Assembly: GCF_002729955.1 (NCBI RefSeq)
Contig: NZ_PBYA01000042.1
Location: 1 to 64,000 of the forward strand
Origin: Salinisphaera sp.
Lineage (GTDB): Bacteria > Pseudomonadota > Gammaproteobacteria > Nevskiales > Salinisphaeraceae
DNA length: 64,000 bases
Direction of reading: 5' to 3'
The notes under the pieces are model-generated. The model searched no databases, was not told the DNA's origin, and saw nothing but the letters and a program-made list of their open reading frames with translations. A program made the translations under genes and the position numbers. Within the stretch, counting starts at the first letter, position 1; each line of letters starts with the position of its first letter. Below, in pieces: positions 28,692-40,324 of the stretch.

Positions 28692-30068
28692 TTATGAGTG
28701 GCCGGGGTTGTTCTTGCGCGGGCGTTTCCAGCCGTCGATGCTGAACTGCTTCGAACGCGAGAGCGTGAGCGTATCGGCCGGCGCGGTCTTGGTAAGCGTG
28801 GTGCCGGCACCGATGGTGGCACCGCGCTCGACGCTCACTGGCGCGACCAGCTGGCAATCGGAGCCGATGAAGGCATCGTCACCGATAGTGGTGACATGCT
28901 TGTTGGCGCCGTCGTAGTTGCAGGTGATCACGCCCGCGCCGATGTTGACGTTGGCGCCGACCACGGCATCGCCCACATAGCTCAGGTGATTGATCTTGCT
29001 GCCCGCGCCGAGCCTGAGCTTCTTGGTTTCCACGAAGTTGCCGATCTTGGCACGGTCGGCCAGTTCGGTGTCCGGCCGCAGCCGCGCGAAGGGGCCGATC
29101 TGGCAGCGCGCGCCTACGTTCGCATGCTCGATCACGGTATGCGACAGCACCTGGGTATGATCGCCGATGGTGCAGTTGCGCAGCACGCAGTGCGGACCGA
29201 TATGCACGCCTTCGCCGAGCACAACCTCGCCTTCGATCACCGCATTCACGTCGATCAGACAGTCGCGCCCGATATGCAGTGATCCCCGCAGATCGAAGCG
29301 CTCGGGGTCGCGCAGGGTCAGGCCCTGATCCATCAGCGCCTCGGCCTGACGGCGCTGGAGCAGGCGCTCGGCCGTGGCCAGATCGCGCTTGTCGTTGATG
29401 CCCTGGGTTTCCTCGATGCTGCCCGACTGCCCGGCCACGATCGACACGCCGTCGCCGGCCGCCATGGCAATACAGTCGGTCAGGTAGTACTCGCCCTGGG
29501 TGTTTTCGTTGGTCAGCCGCGACAGCCAGTCGCGCAGGTGACGGGCCTGGGCACAGAGCAGGCCGGTGTTCACTTCGCGAATATGGCGTTCGTCGGCGGT
29601 GGTGTCCTTGTCTTCGACGATGCCGACCACGCGGTTTTCGTCGTCGCGACGAATACGTCCATAGCCGGCCGGGTCATCAAGCACGACGGTGAGCAGCGCC
29701 AGGGCGTCGTTCGCGGCTGCGTCCACCAGGTGCGACAGGGTGGCCGCGCGTACCAACGGCACATCGCCGTAGAGCACCAGCACGCTGGCATCGTCGGGCA
29801 CATCGTCGATCGCCTGGCGCACGGCATGGCCGGTGCCCAGCTGTTGCTGCTGGTAGACCCAGTTCACCTCAAGATAACCCAGCGCCGACTGAACCTGCTC
29901 CGCACCGTGGCCGTAGACCACGTGGATCTGTTCCGGATCGAGCGTTTGCGCGGCTTCCACCACGTGCTTGAGCAACGGCCGGTCGCCAAGCGGCTGAAGC
30001 ACCTTCGGCAGCGCCGAACGCATGCGTTTACCCTTGCCGGCGGCCAGGACGACGATATGCAGACCCAT
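28692..30068 (-). CDS. glmU: Bifunctional UDP-GlcNAc pyrophosphorylase / GlcN-1-P acetyltransferase
   Basis: 458 residues, standard length. N-terminal uridyltransferase with LAAGKGKRMRSALPKVL and YGDVPL; C-terminal left-handed beta-helix acetyltransferase built from hexapeptide repeats (IGNFVETKK, SYVGDAVVGANVNIGAG, DAFIGSDCQLVAPV). It produces UDP-GlcNAc for peptidoglycan and LPS. It lies 30 bp after opgH and 60 bp before glmS, all on the same strand, so a shared transcript is likely. Confidence 0.97.
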   Translation of the reverse strand: MGLHIVVLAAGKGKRMRSALPKVLQPLGDRPLLKHVVEAAQTLDPEQIHVVYGHGAEQVQSALGYLEVNWVYQQQQLGTGHAVRQAIDDVPDDASVLVLYGDVPLVRAATLSHLVDAAANDALALLTVVLDDPAGYGRIRRDDENRVVGIVEDKDTTADERHIREVNTGLLCAQARHLRDWLSRLTNENTQGEYYLTDCIAMAAGDGVSIVAGQSGSIEETQGINDKRDLATAERLLQRRQAEALMDQGLTLRDPERFDLRGSLHIGRDCLIDVNAVIEGEVVLGEGVHIGPHCVLRNCTIGDHTQVLSHTVIEHANVGARCQIGPFARLRPDTELADRAKIGNFVETKKLRLGAGSKINHLSYVGDAVVGANVNIGAGVITCNYDGANKHVTTIGDDAFIGSDCQLVAPVSVERGATIGAGTTLTKTAPADTLTLSRSKQFSIDGWKRPRKNNPGHS

Positions 30069-30098
30069 AACTAGAACGATTCGACGGTTTGTTGGGGA

Positions 30099-32597
30099 CT
30101 ATACAGTCCGCAGCGAGTCCTGCGTAGGTGCGGCGGCCGGGCGTTCGCCCAGCCAGGCGCGCCAGGCCGAGGGCGCCTGTGCCCAGACCTGGGCATGCAG
30201 CCAGCGCATACGCTGCGGATCGGCCAGCAGGCGGCGCTGCTCATCGGTGCTCAGCACATCCGGGCCGTTATCCAGCGCGCGCTCGGCCAGCAGCTGGCGG
30301 TACTCGGAAATCACGCCGGTGAGCGAGCGATCATGACCCTGCATACCGATATGCAGGGCATTGATCACCGGGTTGACCACGGCTTCGGCAAACCCGGCCT
30401 CGGGCGCGGCCCCGGCCTCGAGCTCGACCACCCGCGCCAACTCGGGCGGCGCGTGACGCTCTTCGGGGATGAGCTGCAGGTCGTGGCGGCGCAGCCAGAT
30501 ACCCAGATCAGCACGCGAGGTGAGCACGGTAATCGCCGGCGCGATGATCAGCGGCACCAGGATGGGCGCAAGCCAGGGTGCGAAGCCGGGCGTGAACCAG
30601 AGCAGCAACGCGCCCCAGCCCAACGCCAGCAACATGCCCCAGACGTGAAAGCGCAACGCCCGTGACCAGGCCACCTGGGCATCGGCACGCTGCTGGCTGT
30701 CCCACTTCACCTGCTTGCCGATGAGCGTGGTGAACACAAAGCGCGTATGCGCGAGCATGCGGATCGGCGCGAGCAACGAGGTGAGCACGATCTCGATGAG
30801 CGTCGAGGCCACGAGATTGCCCACGCCGCCGAACTCGCGCTGCTTGCCCTTGGCCACGATCATCACCACGCCCAGAATCTTGGGCAGGAACAGCACCACG
30901 AGCGTGGCCACGAACAGGCTCACCGCCCAGATCGGCTGCCATACCGGCCAGGCGGGGAACAACGCCCCGGCCACCGGGAAATAATCCGGCGTACGTACCG
31001 CTTCCAGCACGGCTTCGGTGCTCGACAGCAGCAGGAACACGAACCAGATGGCCGCTGACGTATAGGCCATGACGCCGTTGGCGAACAGCGCTCGATGGGC
31101 GGGTGCGAGATTGTCGGAGAACAGCAGCCGGATATGCTGGATATTGCCCTGGCACCAGCGCCGGTCACGGCCGAGTTCGTCGAGCAGCGTGGGCGGCACT
31201 TCTTCATAGCTGCCGGGCAGGTCGTAGGCAATGAATACGCCCCAGCCGGCCCGGCGCATGAGCGCGGCCTCGACGAAGTCGTGGCTGAGAATATCGCCGG
31301 ACAACGCACCGCGCCCGGGCAGCCGCGGCAGGGCACAGTGGGCCATGAACGGCTCGATACGAATGATCGCGTTATGGCCCCAGTAGTGGGCGTTGTCCAG
31401 ATGCCAGAAGTGCAGCCCGGCCGCGAACATGCGCCCATAGACGCGGGTCGCGAACTGCTGCACGCGTGCCAGCACGCTGTCGCGATTCACCGCTGTGGGC
31501 GGCGTTTGAATCAGGCCGACGCCCGGATTGGCCTGCATGCGATCAACGAGGGCGACCAGCGTATCGCCGGCCATGATGCTGTCCGCATCGAGCACGATCA
31601 TGTAGCGGTAGTGCCCGCCCCAACGCCGACAGAAATCGGCCAGATTCCCGCTTTTACGCTTCACCCGCGCACGGCGGCGACGATAGAAGAGCCGGCCGAA
31701 GGCGTCGAGTGCACGACAGCTTTCCGCCCAGGCGTTTTCTTCGGCAATGACGGTATCCGGCTTGACCGAATCGCTGAGCACGAAGAAATCGAAACCATCG
31801 AGCCGGCCGGTGGCTTCGAGCGATTCGTAGATCGCCCGCAGCCCGGCAAAGGTACGGGAGACGTCTTCCTCGTAGATCGGCATGACCACAGCGGTCCGCG
31901 CCTCGCCCTCGACGGGTGGCTTGCGCGGCGGCGGTCCGTTGGGCGGATCGCTGCGTACGAGATAGCGATCGCCGCGCCAGAGCACGAAAAAGCCCGACAA
32001 GGCCGTCCAGAAACCGACCAGGATCCAGGCGAACAGCATGAAGGCGGCGCCCAGGATGAACGCTTCGAGCACGGTCGCACCCCGATGTGGCAGCACCGTG
32101 GCCATATAGGCTGCCGCCCCGGCCGCCGGGAACGCCACCATCAGGGCCAGCAGAGTCTGGCGCCAACGCACTACGCCCTTGAGCCGGCTCGGCACCGACT
32201 TGGGCAGGCTGCTGCTGCGCCGCCCGAGCCAGGGCAGCAGCCGCCAGGGGCGACGATCGATATCTGCCGGCGACATCGGCCAGCGGTTGAGCGGCGGCAT
32301 GGCCGCACTGCGCAACGCACCGGCGGTGGGTGGACGTGTTTCGGCGTCCTGGCTGAGCTTGGGGTAGCTGTCGTGCAGCCGGCCGAGCAGCTCGCGGTCG
32401 TCGTCTTCAAGCTCGGGCTCGGCGGGGGCTTTTTCGAGCTCGGCCTGAAGGCGTTCGAGTGCGGCGCCGCGATCGGCCGGCCGGGCCTCGAGCACGCGCG
32501 CACGCAGGGCACGCCGCCGGTCGTCCGACAGGCTCAAATAGGATAGATAGGCGTCGATCGCGTCGACGACCTCCGCCGCGGGATTAGAATCGCTCAC
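30099..32597 (-). CDS. opgH: Periplasmic glucan glucosyltransferase OpgH (MdoH)
   Basis: 832 residues. An inner-membrane family-2 glycosyltransferase that polymerises and exports the osmoregulated periplasmic glucan backbone from UDP-glucose. Visible: a helical cytoplasmic N-terminus, two helices around 150-215, the catalytic domain with VMPIYEED, VLDADSIM (the Asp pair) and RDRRWCQGN (a Q/RxxRW-type motif), then a cluster of six or so C-terminal helices. Its ATG overlaps the opgG stop by 4 bp. In E. coli the N-terminus also slows FtsZ assembly; whether that holds here is unknown. Confidence 0.95.
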   Translation of the reverse strand: MSDSNPAAEVVDAIDAYLSYLSLSDDRRRALRARVLEARPADRGAALERLQAELEKAPAEPELEDDDRELLGRLHDSYPKLSQDAETRPPTAGALRSAAMPPLNRWPMSPADIDRRPWRLLPWLGRRSSSLPKSVPSRLKGVVRWRQTLLALMVAFPAAGAAAYMATVLPHRGATVLEAFILGAAFMLFAWILVGFWTALSGFFVLWRGDRYLVRSDPPNGPPPRKPPVEGEARTAVVMPIYEEDVSRTFAGLRAIYESLEATGRLDGFDFFVLSDSVKPDTVIAEENAWAESCRALDAFGRLFYRRRRARVKRKSGNLADFCRRWGGHYRYMIVLDADSIMAGDTLVALVDRMQANPGVGLIQTPPTAVNRDSVLARVQQFATRVYGRMFAAGLHFWHLDNAHYWGHNAIIRIEPFMAHCALPRLPGRGALSGDILSHDFVEAALMRRAGWGVFIAYDLPGSYEEVPPTLLDELGRDRRWCQGNIQHIRLLFSDNLAPAHRALFANGVMAYTSAAIWFVFLLLSSTEAVLEAVRTPDYFPVAGALFPAWPVWQPIWAVSLFVATLVVLFLPKILGVVMIVAKGKQREFGGVGNLVASTLIEIVLTSLLAPIRMLAHTRFVFTTLIGKQVKWDSQQRADAQVAWSRALRFHVWGMLLALGWGALLLWFTPGFAPWLAPILVPLIIAPAITVLTSRADLGIWLRRHDLQLIPEERHAPPELARVVELEAGAAPEAGFAEAVVNPVINALHIGMQGHDRSLTGVISEYRQLLAERALDNGPDVLSTDEQRRLLADPQRMRWLHAQVWAQAPSAWRAWLGERPAAAPTQDSLRTV

Positions 32598-34369
32598 GGT
32601 GATAGCGCATAGCTCCAGGTCTCGGTCAGCGCGCCGCCGTCAGCGCCGGCGAGATAGGCACGCAGTTCCAGCGGCTGCTTGAGCGAATCGGTGGGCACCA
32701 GAAACGTCAGGCGCCAGCCGCCGGTATGCGGATTGCGTACCGCTTCGATATTGTTGATGGTGGCATCGCGCATGGCGTTGACGCGCGGCTGCACGCTGGC
32801 GGGATCGGTGAGCTTGCCCAGCTCGCCGCCCTCGAATTCGATAGCCACCTGAAGGGTGTTGCGCGGCTGACCCGGCGTGACGGCGGCGCGGCCGATACGC
32901 GAGGCCGTGGTATGCGCAAGCGATGCCGGGCTCGCCAGCTCCTTGCCCCATCGGATGCTGTAGGCATAGTGCAGCCGGGCACCGGCTTCGACCGGATCGT
33001 CGGGCACCCAGTAGAGCGCGATATTGTCGTTGACTTCACTGTCGGAGGGAATCTGAACCAGCTCCAGATGCCCCTTGCCCCAGTCACCCTCGGGGGTGAT
33101 CCAGGCATTCGGACGCTTCTCGTATTCGTAGTCCAGATCCTGATAGTGATCGAAGTTGCGATCACGCTGGAGCAGGCCGAAGCCGCGCACGTTGTCGGCC
33201 GAGAACTGGTTCATCGACAGCTTCTGCGGGTTGCGCAGCGGCCGCCACAGCCACTCGCCGTTGGTGGCGGAAATGAGCAGGCCGTCGGAGTCGTGGGCTT
33301 CGGGCCGATAGTCGTCGAGCCGGGCCAGGCTGTTCTCGCCCCACATGTACATGCTGGTCAGCGGCGCTACGCCCAGCTTGCCGATGGCCTTGCGGGTGAA
33401 CAGGGTCGCCTCGACACGGGTGACGGTGGAATCGCCGGGGTTGATCTCGAACTTGTAGGCGCCGGCCGCGCTCGGTGAATCGAGCAGGGCATAGGCGGTC
33501 ACCGTGCGTGCCTGCGGACGCGGGCGAACCAGCCAGAAGCTCACGAAGGCCGGAAATTCCTCGCCCTTGTCGCTGCCCGTATCGATGGCCAGCCCGCGTG
33601 CGGACAGGCCGTAATGCTGCTCGGCACCCAGGGCACGAAAATACGATGCGCCCAGAAACGAGACGATCTCGTCGAGCTTGCCGGGCGTGTCGAGCTCGTG
33701 CATGAACTTCAGCCCTGCATAGCCCAGATCGTCGGGAATACGTTTACGCAGGTCTTCGTTCGGGTACTCGAACCGGTTCTTGTCGAAACGAAATTCCCCC
33801 ACCCCGTCGTCGGTGACGAGATGCATCTTCACCGGATGCACGTAATAGGAGCCCGGGTGATAGAACATCGCCTCGAAGGGCAGTTGCCGTTCGTGCCACA
33901 GCGCGCTATCAGGCTTGTACTTGATCTGGTCGAGCGCGGCGAAATCAAAGTCCTGCAGGAACTGCGGAATCTTCGACGGCTCCGAGTAGGGCTTCTTGGC
34001 GAGCGCCTCGGCCTGCTCAACGACCCGGTCGTAGTCGAATCGCCCGCTGGCTTGTGCGGCGTCGCCATCATCGGTGGTCTGCGCGCCGGCGTCGGGGTTG
34101 TCTTGTGGCTTGGACGCATCGGACGCTGCCGCGCTGGACTCATCCTGTGCTTTTGCCTTGGGCGCATCGGAAGCCGTCGCCTTAGGCTCGTCCTCTTTTG
34201 TTGGCTTGGGCGCGTCGGACGCTGTTTTCTTGGACTCGTCCTGTGCTGTCGGCTTGGACGCATCGGGCGTTGCCGCCTTCGACTCATTCTGTGCTGTCGC
34301 CGGCAGCGCGATCGCTGCGCCGATTACGACGAAACCGGCAAGCAAGCCGGCAGGCCAATGCCTTGTCAT
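32594..34369 (-). CDS. opgG: Periplasmic glucan biosynthesis protein OpgG (MdoG)
   Basis: 591 residues, longer than the roughly 510-520 of E. coli OpgG. A signal peptide (about 1-26, ending PATAQ) is followed by a linker of four 16-residue repeats (for example SKKTASDAPKPTKEDE) covering about residues 29-92, and then the OpgG beta-sandwich domain from about 110 (FDFAALDQIKYKPDSALW, ARGLAIDTG, EFPAFVSFWLVRP). OpgG is needed for glucan branching in the periplasm. It is coupled to opgH by a 4-bp overlap. The repeat linker is an insertion relative to E. coli OpgG. Confidence 0.94.
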   Translation of the reverse strand: MTRHWPAGLLAGFVVIGAAIALPATAQNESKAATPDASKPTAQDESKKTASDAPKPTKEDEPKATASDAPKAKAQDESSAAASDASKPQDNPDAGAQTTDDGDAAQASGRFDYDRVVEQAEALAKKPYSEPSKIPQFLQDFDFAALDQIKYKPDSALWHERQLPFEAMFYHPGSYYVHPVKMHLVTDDGVGEFRFDKNRFEYPNEDLRKRIPDDLGYAGLKFMHELDTPGKLDEIVSFLGASYFRALGAEQHYGLSARGLAIDTGSDKGEEFPAFVSFWLVRPRPQARTVTAYALLDSPSAAGAYKFEINPGDSTVTRVEATLFTRKAIGKLGVAPLTSMYMWGENSLARLDDYRPEAHDSDGLLISATNGEWLWRPLRNPQKLSMNQFSADNVRGFGLLQRDRNFDHYQDLDYEYEKRPNAWITPEGDWGKGHLELVQIPSDSEVNDNIALYWVPDDPVEAGARLHYAYSIRWGKELASPASLAHTTASRIGRAAVTPGQPRNTLQVAIEFEGGELGKLTDPASVQPRVNAMRDATINNIEAVRNPHTGGWRLTFLVPTDSLKQPLELRAYLAGADGGALTETWSYALSP

Positions 34370-34497
34370 GTATCACTCCAGTGTGGGCCGGCCAACGCCG
34401 CCATGGTGCTACCGACCGCAGGCCGGGCAGGCGAGTTCCCCTTCGCGCATACGCAATGATAACCGATCAAAACGCAGGCCACTCTCGCGCGTGCGAC

Positions 34498-35730
34498 TCA
34501 GCGGCGACGCTGCCAGGGCAGGCGCAGGGTTTCGGCCATGGTCCGAATGCCGGGCATGATGGCGCCGGTGCTCTGGGTGAAATTGAGCATCATCTGTACG
34601 TCGTCCCCCGCTTCCACGGTGGGCGCCCAGCCGGCCGAGAGATAGTTCACGCTCAAATCGATACGATCGCTGAGCTGCGACAGCCCCAGGTTCAAGCCGG
34701 CCCGTGCACCCCCCATCCCCGGCTGATAACGGCTGTCACCGAGCGCGAAGGTAGGCGAAAGCTCGGCCTGTAGCCCGCCGATATCCAGCCCGCGCGTGGC
34801 AGATAAACGCCACAGCCGCCCATCGACCGGCAGGTTCAGCGGCGCATCCATGCTCGCGTCGTACCAGCCCAAGCTGCTGTTCATGCGCCAATCGCGCCAT
34901 TGCAGCGTCTGCGCCGCGATCTCCAGCGCCATGGGGTGACTGGCCGCCGCCTGCGCATCGGTTGGCGCGCCCAGTTCCGCGCGTATCTGCCACGGCCGGC
35001 CGATATCGGTGAGCCGGCTGTTGCGCGCGAGCAGGAAGGTCTGGGATACGGCCGCATCGCTTCGCAGCTCGGACGGCTCGTGCAGACGCAGGTCGTGGGA
35101 AAGCTGCCAGTCGCTGCCCAGCGGCCGGCTGGCCTGCAGCCCGAAGCCGTTATCGCCCGGCACGACCGAGCTGCCCAGGGCATCGAACTGTTCGTCCGCC
35201 TGGAAATAACTCAGGGTCAGGTCGTTGCGGCCCAGCGACTGCGCGAGGCCGATGCTCGCAGCCCGACCCCCAAGCACGTTGCCATCGTTCATGGTATTGC
35301 TGACCTGTGCGACTTCGGTCGACAGATCCGGCATATACCAGCGCCCCCCCAGATCGAGGCGGTGCTCTGCGCGCACCAGCGTCTGGCCACCGCCGAAGGC
35401 AGTGCCCTCGCCTTCGGTACGAATCGCGGCCGCCCGCAGCGTCGATGCATCGGTCGCACCGCCCTGCCACTGAAGGCCGCTGGTCAGATAGCGCTGCTGC
35501 GGCGTACTCAGGGCATCGACACCGAAGAACGCCTCGGCGCGGCCCAGCCCTTTTCTCACCTCCGACAGATCGACTTCCCGCTCTTCACCATGAATGGTGC
35601 GGTCGAAGGAAGGCGACATGAACGGCGAGATGGACTTTGTGGGCCCCGCCAGCGCGAGCGCCGGGCCCAAGAGCAGAACGCTCGTGGCGAGCCAGGCCGC
35701 GGTTCGGATTGCAAAGCGCTCTGACGGCAT
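34498..35730 (-). CDS. Predicted outer-membrane beta-barrel protein, unknown function
   Basis: 410 residues. A signal peptide (about 1-28, LLLGPALALA) is followed by long alternating hydrophobic/polar strands rich in Trp, Tyr, Leu and Gly (GGRWYMPDLSTEV, NDLTLSYFQADEQF, WQLSHDLRLHEP, DRIDLSVNYLSAGW), as in a transmembrane barrel. I do not recognise the family. It ends in LPWQRRR rather than an aromatic residue. It sits between atpC and opgG, all on the minus strand. A role in envelope or glucan export is possible but unproven. Confidence 0.6.
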   Translation of the reverse strand: MPSERFAIRTAAWLATSVLLLGPALALAGPTKSISPFMSPSFDRTIHGEEREVDLSEVRKGLGRAEAFFGVDALSTPQQRYLTSGLQWQGGATDASTLRAAAIRTEGEGTAFGGGQTLVRAEHRLDLGGRWYMPDLSTEVAQVSNTMNDGNVLGGRAASIGLAQSLGRNDLTLSYFQADEQFDALGSSVVPGDNGFGLQASRPLGSDWQLSHDLRLHEPSELRSDAAVSQTFLLARNSRLTDIGRPWQIRAELGAPTDAQAAASHPMALEIAAQTLQWRDWRMNSSLGWYDASMDAPLNLPVDGRLWRLSATRGLDIGGLQAELSPTFALGDSRYQPGMGGARAGLNLGLSQLSDRIDLSVNYLSAGWAPTVEAGDDVQMMLNFTQSTGAIMPGIRTMAETLRLPWQRRR

Positions 35731-35829
35731 GCCGTTTACCGGAGCAGGAATTAGGTATCGCAGTGCAACAAGCTAGACGATTGCTGAAAATACGGCAAGT
35801 TAACCGTCGAACATCGTCTGTTGCATTAA

Positions 35830-35844
35830 CTCGGCACAGCCGAG
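35830..35844 (-). terminator. Small hairpin after atpC
   Basis: CTCGGC-ACA-GCCGAG, 6-bp perfect stem 20 bp behind the atpC stop. The following minus-strand sequence is not T-rich, so this is only a candidate end of the atp operon. Confidence 0.4.
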
Positions 35845-35863
35845 CGACTGCGACCTTTAAGGA

Positions 35864-36277
35864 TTAGCGTCCGGCGCGAAGCTTCTTGACCATGGTCAGA
35901 CGCGCGGCGGCTTCAGCAAGCTCGGCCTGCGCACGCGACACGTCGACGCGATCGTCGGCCTGTGCAAGATTCTCTTCGGCACGCTGCTTGGCTTTCTCGG
36001 CGGCGGCTTCGTCGATATCGGCCGCGCGTTCGGCGGTGTCGGCCATTACGGTTACGAGATGCGGCTGCACCTCCAGGATGCCGCCGGAAACGAAGAACTG
36101 AAGCTCTTCCTCACCTTCCTGCTGAATACGCACCTGCCCCGGGCGCATACGGGTGAGCAGCGGTGCGTGACGCGGGGCAATACCGACGTCACCCTCTTCC
36201 GCGGCCACGACCACCATGGTCGCCGATCCGGAATAGATCTGGCCTTCGGCACTGACGAGATCAACGTGTAGTTTCAT
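35864..36277 (-). CDS. atpC: ATP synthase epsilon subunit
   Basis: 137 residues. N-terminal beta-sandwich (LHVDLVSAEGQIYSGSA, GDVGIAPRHAPLLTRMRPG) and a C-terminal two-helix hairpin (AEKAKQRAEENLAQAD). Part of the F1 central stalk that couples rotation and inhibits ATP hydrolysis. Last gene of the atp operon. Confidence 0.96.
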   Translation of the reverse strand: MKLHVDLVSAEGQIYSGSATMVVVAAEEGDVGIAPRHAPLLTRMRPGQVRIQQEGEEELQFFVSGGILEVQPHLVTVMADTAERAADIDEAAAEKAKQRAEENLAQADDRVDVSRAQAELAEAAARLTMVKKLRAGR

Positions 36278-36347
36278 ATCGCTGCTCTAGGGAAAGGAAA
36301 AGACCGGCGCCGTTGGGCCCCGGTCATGCCTTGAACTCGGGCGCCGC

Positions 36348-37814
<1,467 letters not shown>

Positions 37815-38675
37815 CTACGAAACTGCCGCCGCGCCGGCCACGATTTCAGACAGCTCTTGCGTGATCGCTGCCTGACGCTGTTTGTTGTACTCAAGCTGAA
37901 GGTCGTCAATGATGTCACCCGCGTTGTCGGAGGCCGACTTCATGGCGACCATGCGTGCCGCCATCTCACAGGCGACGTTTTCGACCACGCCCTGATAGAC
38001 CTGGGCTTCGACGTAGCGCACCAGAATCGATTCCAGCAGTTCCGGCGGCTCGGGCTCGTAGATGTAGTCCCAGTGGTCCGGCAGCTCTTCGTCTTCGTCC
38101 TCGGGCACCGGCAGCAGCTGCTGGATATCCGGGCGCTGGGTCATCGTGTTGACGAATTCGTTGCCCATCAGGAACAGGCGGTCGATATTGCCTTCACGAT
38201 AGTCGTCGAGCATGACCTTGATCGTACCGATCAGGTCTTCCAGATGCGGCCGATCGCCGAGATCGGTGACCTCGGCCTTGATGTCCTTGATACGACGGAA
38301 GAAGCTCGCGGCCTTGCGGCCAACGACCACGATCTCGACCGGGACGTTCTTCTTGTCCCACTCGCGCAGTTCGGCGAGCACCTTGCGGAACAGGTTGATG
38401 TTCAAGCCGCCGCACAGGCCGCGATCGGTCGACACGATGATCATGCCGACACGCTTGGCCTCGCGCTCCACCATGAACGGATGCTTGAAGTCCGGATTCG
38501 CCTGGGCCAGATGGCCGATCGTGCGCCGAATCTTCTGGGCATAGGGCCGTGACGCTTCGACACGCTCCTGAGCCTTGCGCATCTTCGACGCCGCGACCAT
38601 TTCCATGGCCTTGGTGATCTTCTGCGTATTCTCTACGCTTTTGATCTTGCTTTTGACTTCCTTGCCGCCGGCCAT
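37815..38675 (-). CDS. atpG: ATP synthase gamma subunit (rotor shaft)
   Basis: 286 residues. N-terminal coiled coil ([20 protein letters not shown]), the central domain with [11 protein letters not shown], and the C-terminal coiled-coil helix ([20 protein letters not shown]) typical of the central stalk. It turns inside the alpha/beta hexamer and links F1 to the c-ring. It starts 37 bp after atpA. Confidence 0.97.
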   Translation of the reverse strand: MAGGKEVKSKIKSVENTQKITKAMEMVAASKMRKAQERVEASRPYAQKIRRTIGHLAQANPDFKHPFMVEREAKRVGMIIVSTDRGLCGGLNINLFRKVLAELREWDKKNVPVEIVVVGRKAASFFRRIKDIKAEVTDLGDRPHLEDLIGTIKVMLDDYREGNIDRLFLMGNEFVNTMTQRPDIQQLLPVPEDEDEELPDHWDYIYEPEPPELLESILVRYVEAQVYQGVVENVACEMAARMVAMKSASDNAGDIIDDLQLEYNKQRQAAITQELSEIVAGAAAVS

Positions 38676-38712
38676 CAGTTGACTCCGTTGGTGGACTCAG
38701 GAACGCGCGGTG

Positions 38713-40254
38713 CTACCACGTATGCGTTTCCTTGAATTCCTTCAGCGCGCTATGCAGCCCGGACTTGATCTCGTCGTTGTAGTCGCCGGTGTCGTTGATC
38801 TTGTCGACCAGCTCCTTCTGCTCGCTCTCCATGTACTGGTGCAGAGCGGCTTCGAAGTCGGTCACCTTGTCGGCGTCGACGTCGTCCAGATAACCCTCTT
38901 CGGCCGCGAACAGCGACGAGGCAGTCAGCGCAACCGACAGCGGGTTGTACTGCTTCTGAATCATCAGCTTGGTCACACGCTCGCCGTGTTCCAGCTGCTT
39001 GCGCGTGGCGTCATCGAGGTCCGAGGCGAACTGGGCGAAGGCCGCAAGTTCACGGTACTGCGCCAGCGCCAGACGAATACCGCCACCCAGCTTCTTGATG
39101 ATCTTGGTCTGGGCCGAACCACCCACACGCGACACCGACAGACCGGCGTTCACGGCCGGGCGGGTGCCGGCGTTGAACATATCCGTTTCCAGATAAATCT
39201 GGCCGTCGGTGATCGAGATCACGTTGGTCGGCACGAATGCGGACACGTCGCCGGCCTGGGTTTCGATGATCGGCAGCGCCGTCAGCGAACCGGTCTTGCC
39301 CTTGACCTTGCCGCCGGTCAGCTCTTCGACGTAATCGGCGTTGATACGCGAAGCGCGCTCAAGCAAACGTGAATGCAGGTAGAACACGTCGCCCGGATAG
39401 GCTTCACGGCCCGGCGGACGACGCAGCAGCAGCGAAATCTGGCGATAGGCCACGGCCTGCTTGGACAGATCGTCGTACACGATCAGGGCATCTTCGCCCT
39501 TGTCGCGGAAGAACTCGCCCATGGAGCAACCGGCGTACGGCGCGATGTACTGCAGGGCCGGCGAAATGGCGGCACCGGCGGCAACGATGATGGTGTGATC
39601 CATCGCGCCTTCCTGCTCGAGCTTGCGCACCACGTTCGCGATCGAGCTGTTCTTCTGCCCGATGGCCACGTAGATGCACTTAATGCCCGTGTCCTTCTGG
39701 TTGATGATCGCGTCGATCGCGATCGCGGTCTTGCCGATCTGGCGGTCGCCGATGATCAGCTCACGCTGGCCACGACCAATCGGGATCATCGCGTCGATCG
39801 ACTTGAGACCGGTCTGCACCGGCTCGTCCACCGACTGACGCTCGATCACGCCAGGTGCAACCTTCTCGATCGGCGAGGTCTGGGTGGTGCCCAGTTCACC
39901 CTTGCCATCGATGGGGTTGCCCAGCGGGTCAACCACACGACCCAGCAACTCGTCGCCCACCGGCACTTCGAGGATTCGACCGGTCGTCTTGACCTCGCAG
40001 CCTTCGGAGATATGGGTGTACTCACCCATGAGCACCGCGCCGACCGAATCCCGCTCGAGGTTGAGCGCGATACCGTAGGTGCCGCCGGGGAATTCGAGCA
40101 TCTCGCCCTGCATCGCATCGGCCAGGCCGTGAATTTTTGCGATGCCGTCGGCCAGGCTCACCAGCGTGCCGACATTGCGGGACTCGGTCACGGAATCGAA
40201 GTTTTCGATCCGTTTCTTGATCAGGTCTGAAATTTCCGACGGATTGAGTTGCAT
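38713..40254 (-). CDS. atpA: ATP synthase alpha subunit
   Basis: 513 residues from the ATG at 40254 ([16 protein letters not shown], the usual alpha N-terminus, with AAGG upstream); the open frame extends 34 codons further but without alpha-like sequence. P-loop [13 protein letters not shown], the signature [17 protein letters not shown] and the C-terminal helical domain are present. Non-catalytic nucleotide-binding subunit of the F1 hexamer. Confidence 0.98.
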   Translation of the reverse strand: MQLNPSEISDLIKKRIENFDSVTESRNVGTLVSLADGIAKIHGLADAMQGEMLEFPGGTYGIALNLERDSVGAVLMGEYTHISEGCEVKTTGRILEVPVGDELLGRVVDPLGNPIDGKGELGTTQTSPIEKVAPGVIERQSVDEPVQTGLKSIDAMIPIGRGQRELIIGDRQIGKTAIAIDAIINQKDTGIKCIYVAIGQKNSSIANVVRKLEQEGAMDHTIIVAAGAAISPALQYIAPYAGCSMGEFFRDKGEDALIVYDDLSKQAVAYRQISLLLRRPPGREAYPGDVFYLHSRLLERASRINADYVEELTGGKVKGKTGSLTALPIIETQAGDVSAFVPTNVISITDGQIYLETDMFNAGTRPAVNAGLSVSRVGGSAQTKIIKKLGGGIRLALAQYRELAAFAQFASDLDDATRKQLEHGERVTKLMIQKQYNPLSVALTASSLFAAEEGYLDDVDADKVTDFEAALHQYMESEQKELVDKINDTGDYNDEIKSGLHSALKEFKETHTW

Positions 40255-40324
40255 TGACCTTATTCCTCTATATCCATGTCGCTGCGGCCTGCTGCCGCCA
40301 GCGGATGATCGCTTGTGGGTCGGG

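Noticed and set aside
31095..32546. 483-codon plus-strand frame over opgH
   Set aside because: Antisense shadow in GC-rich DNA; OpgH is strongly supported on the other strand.
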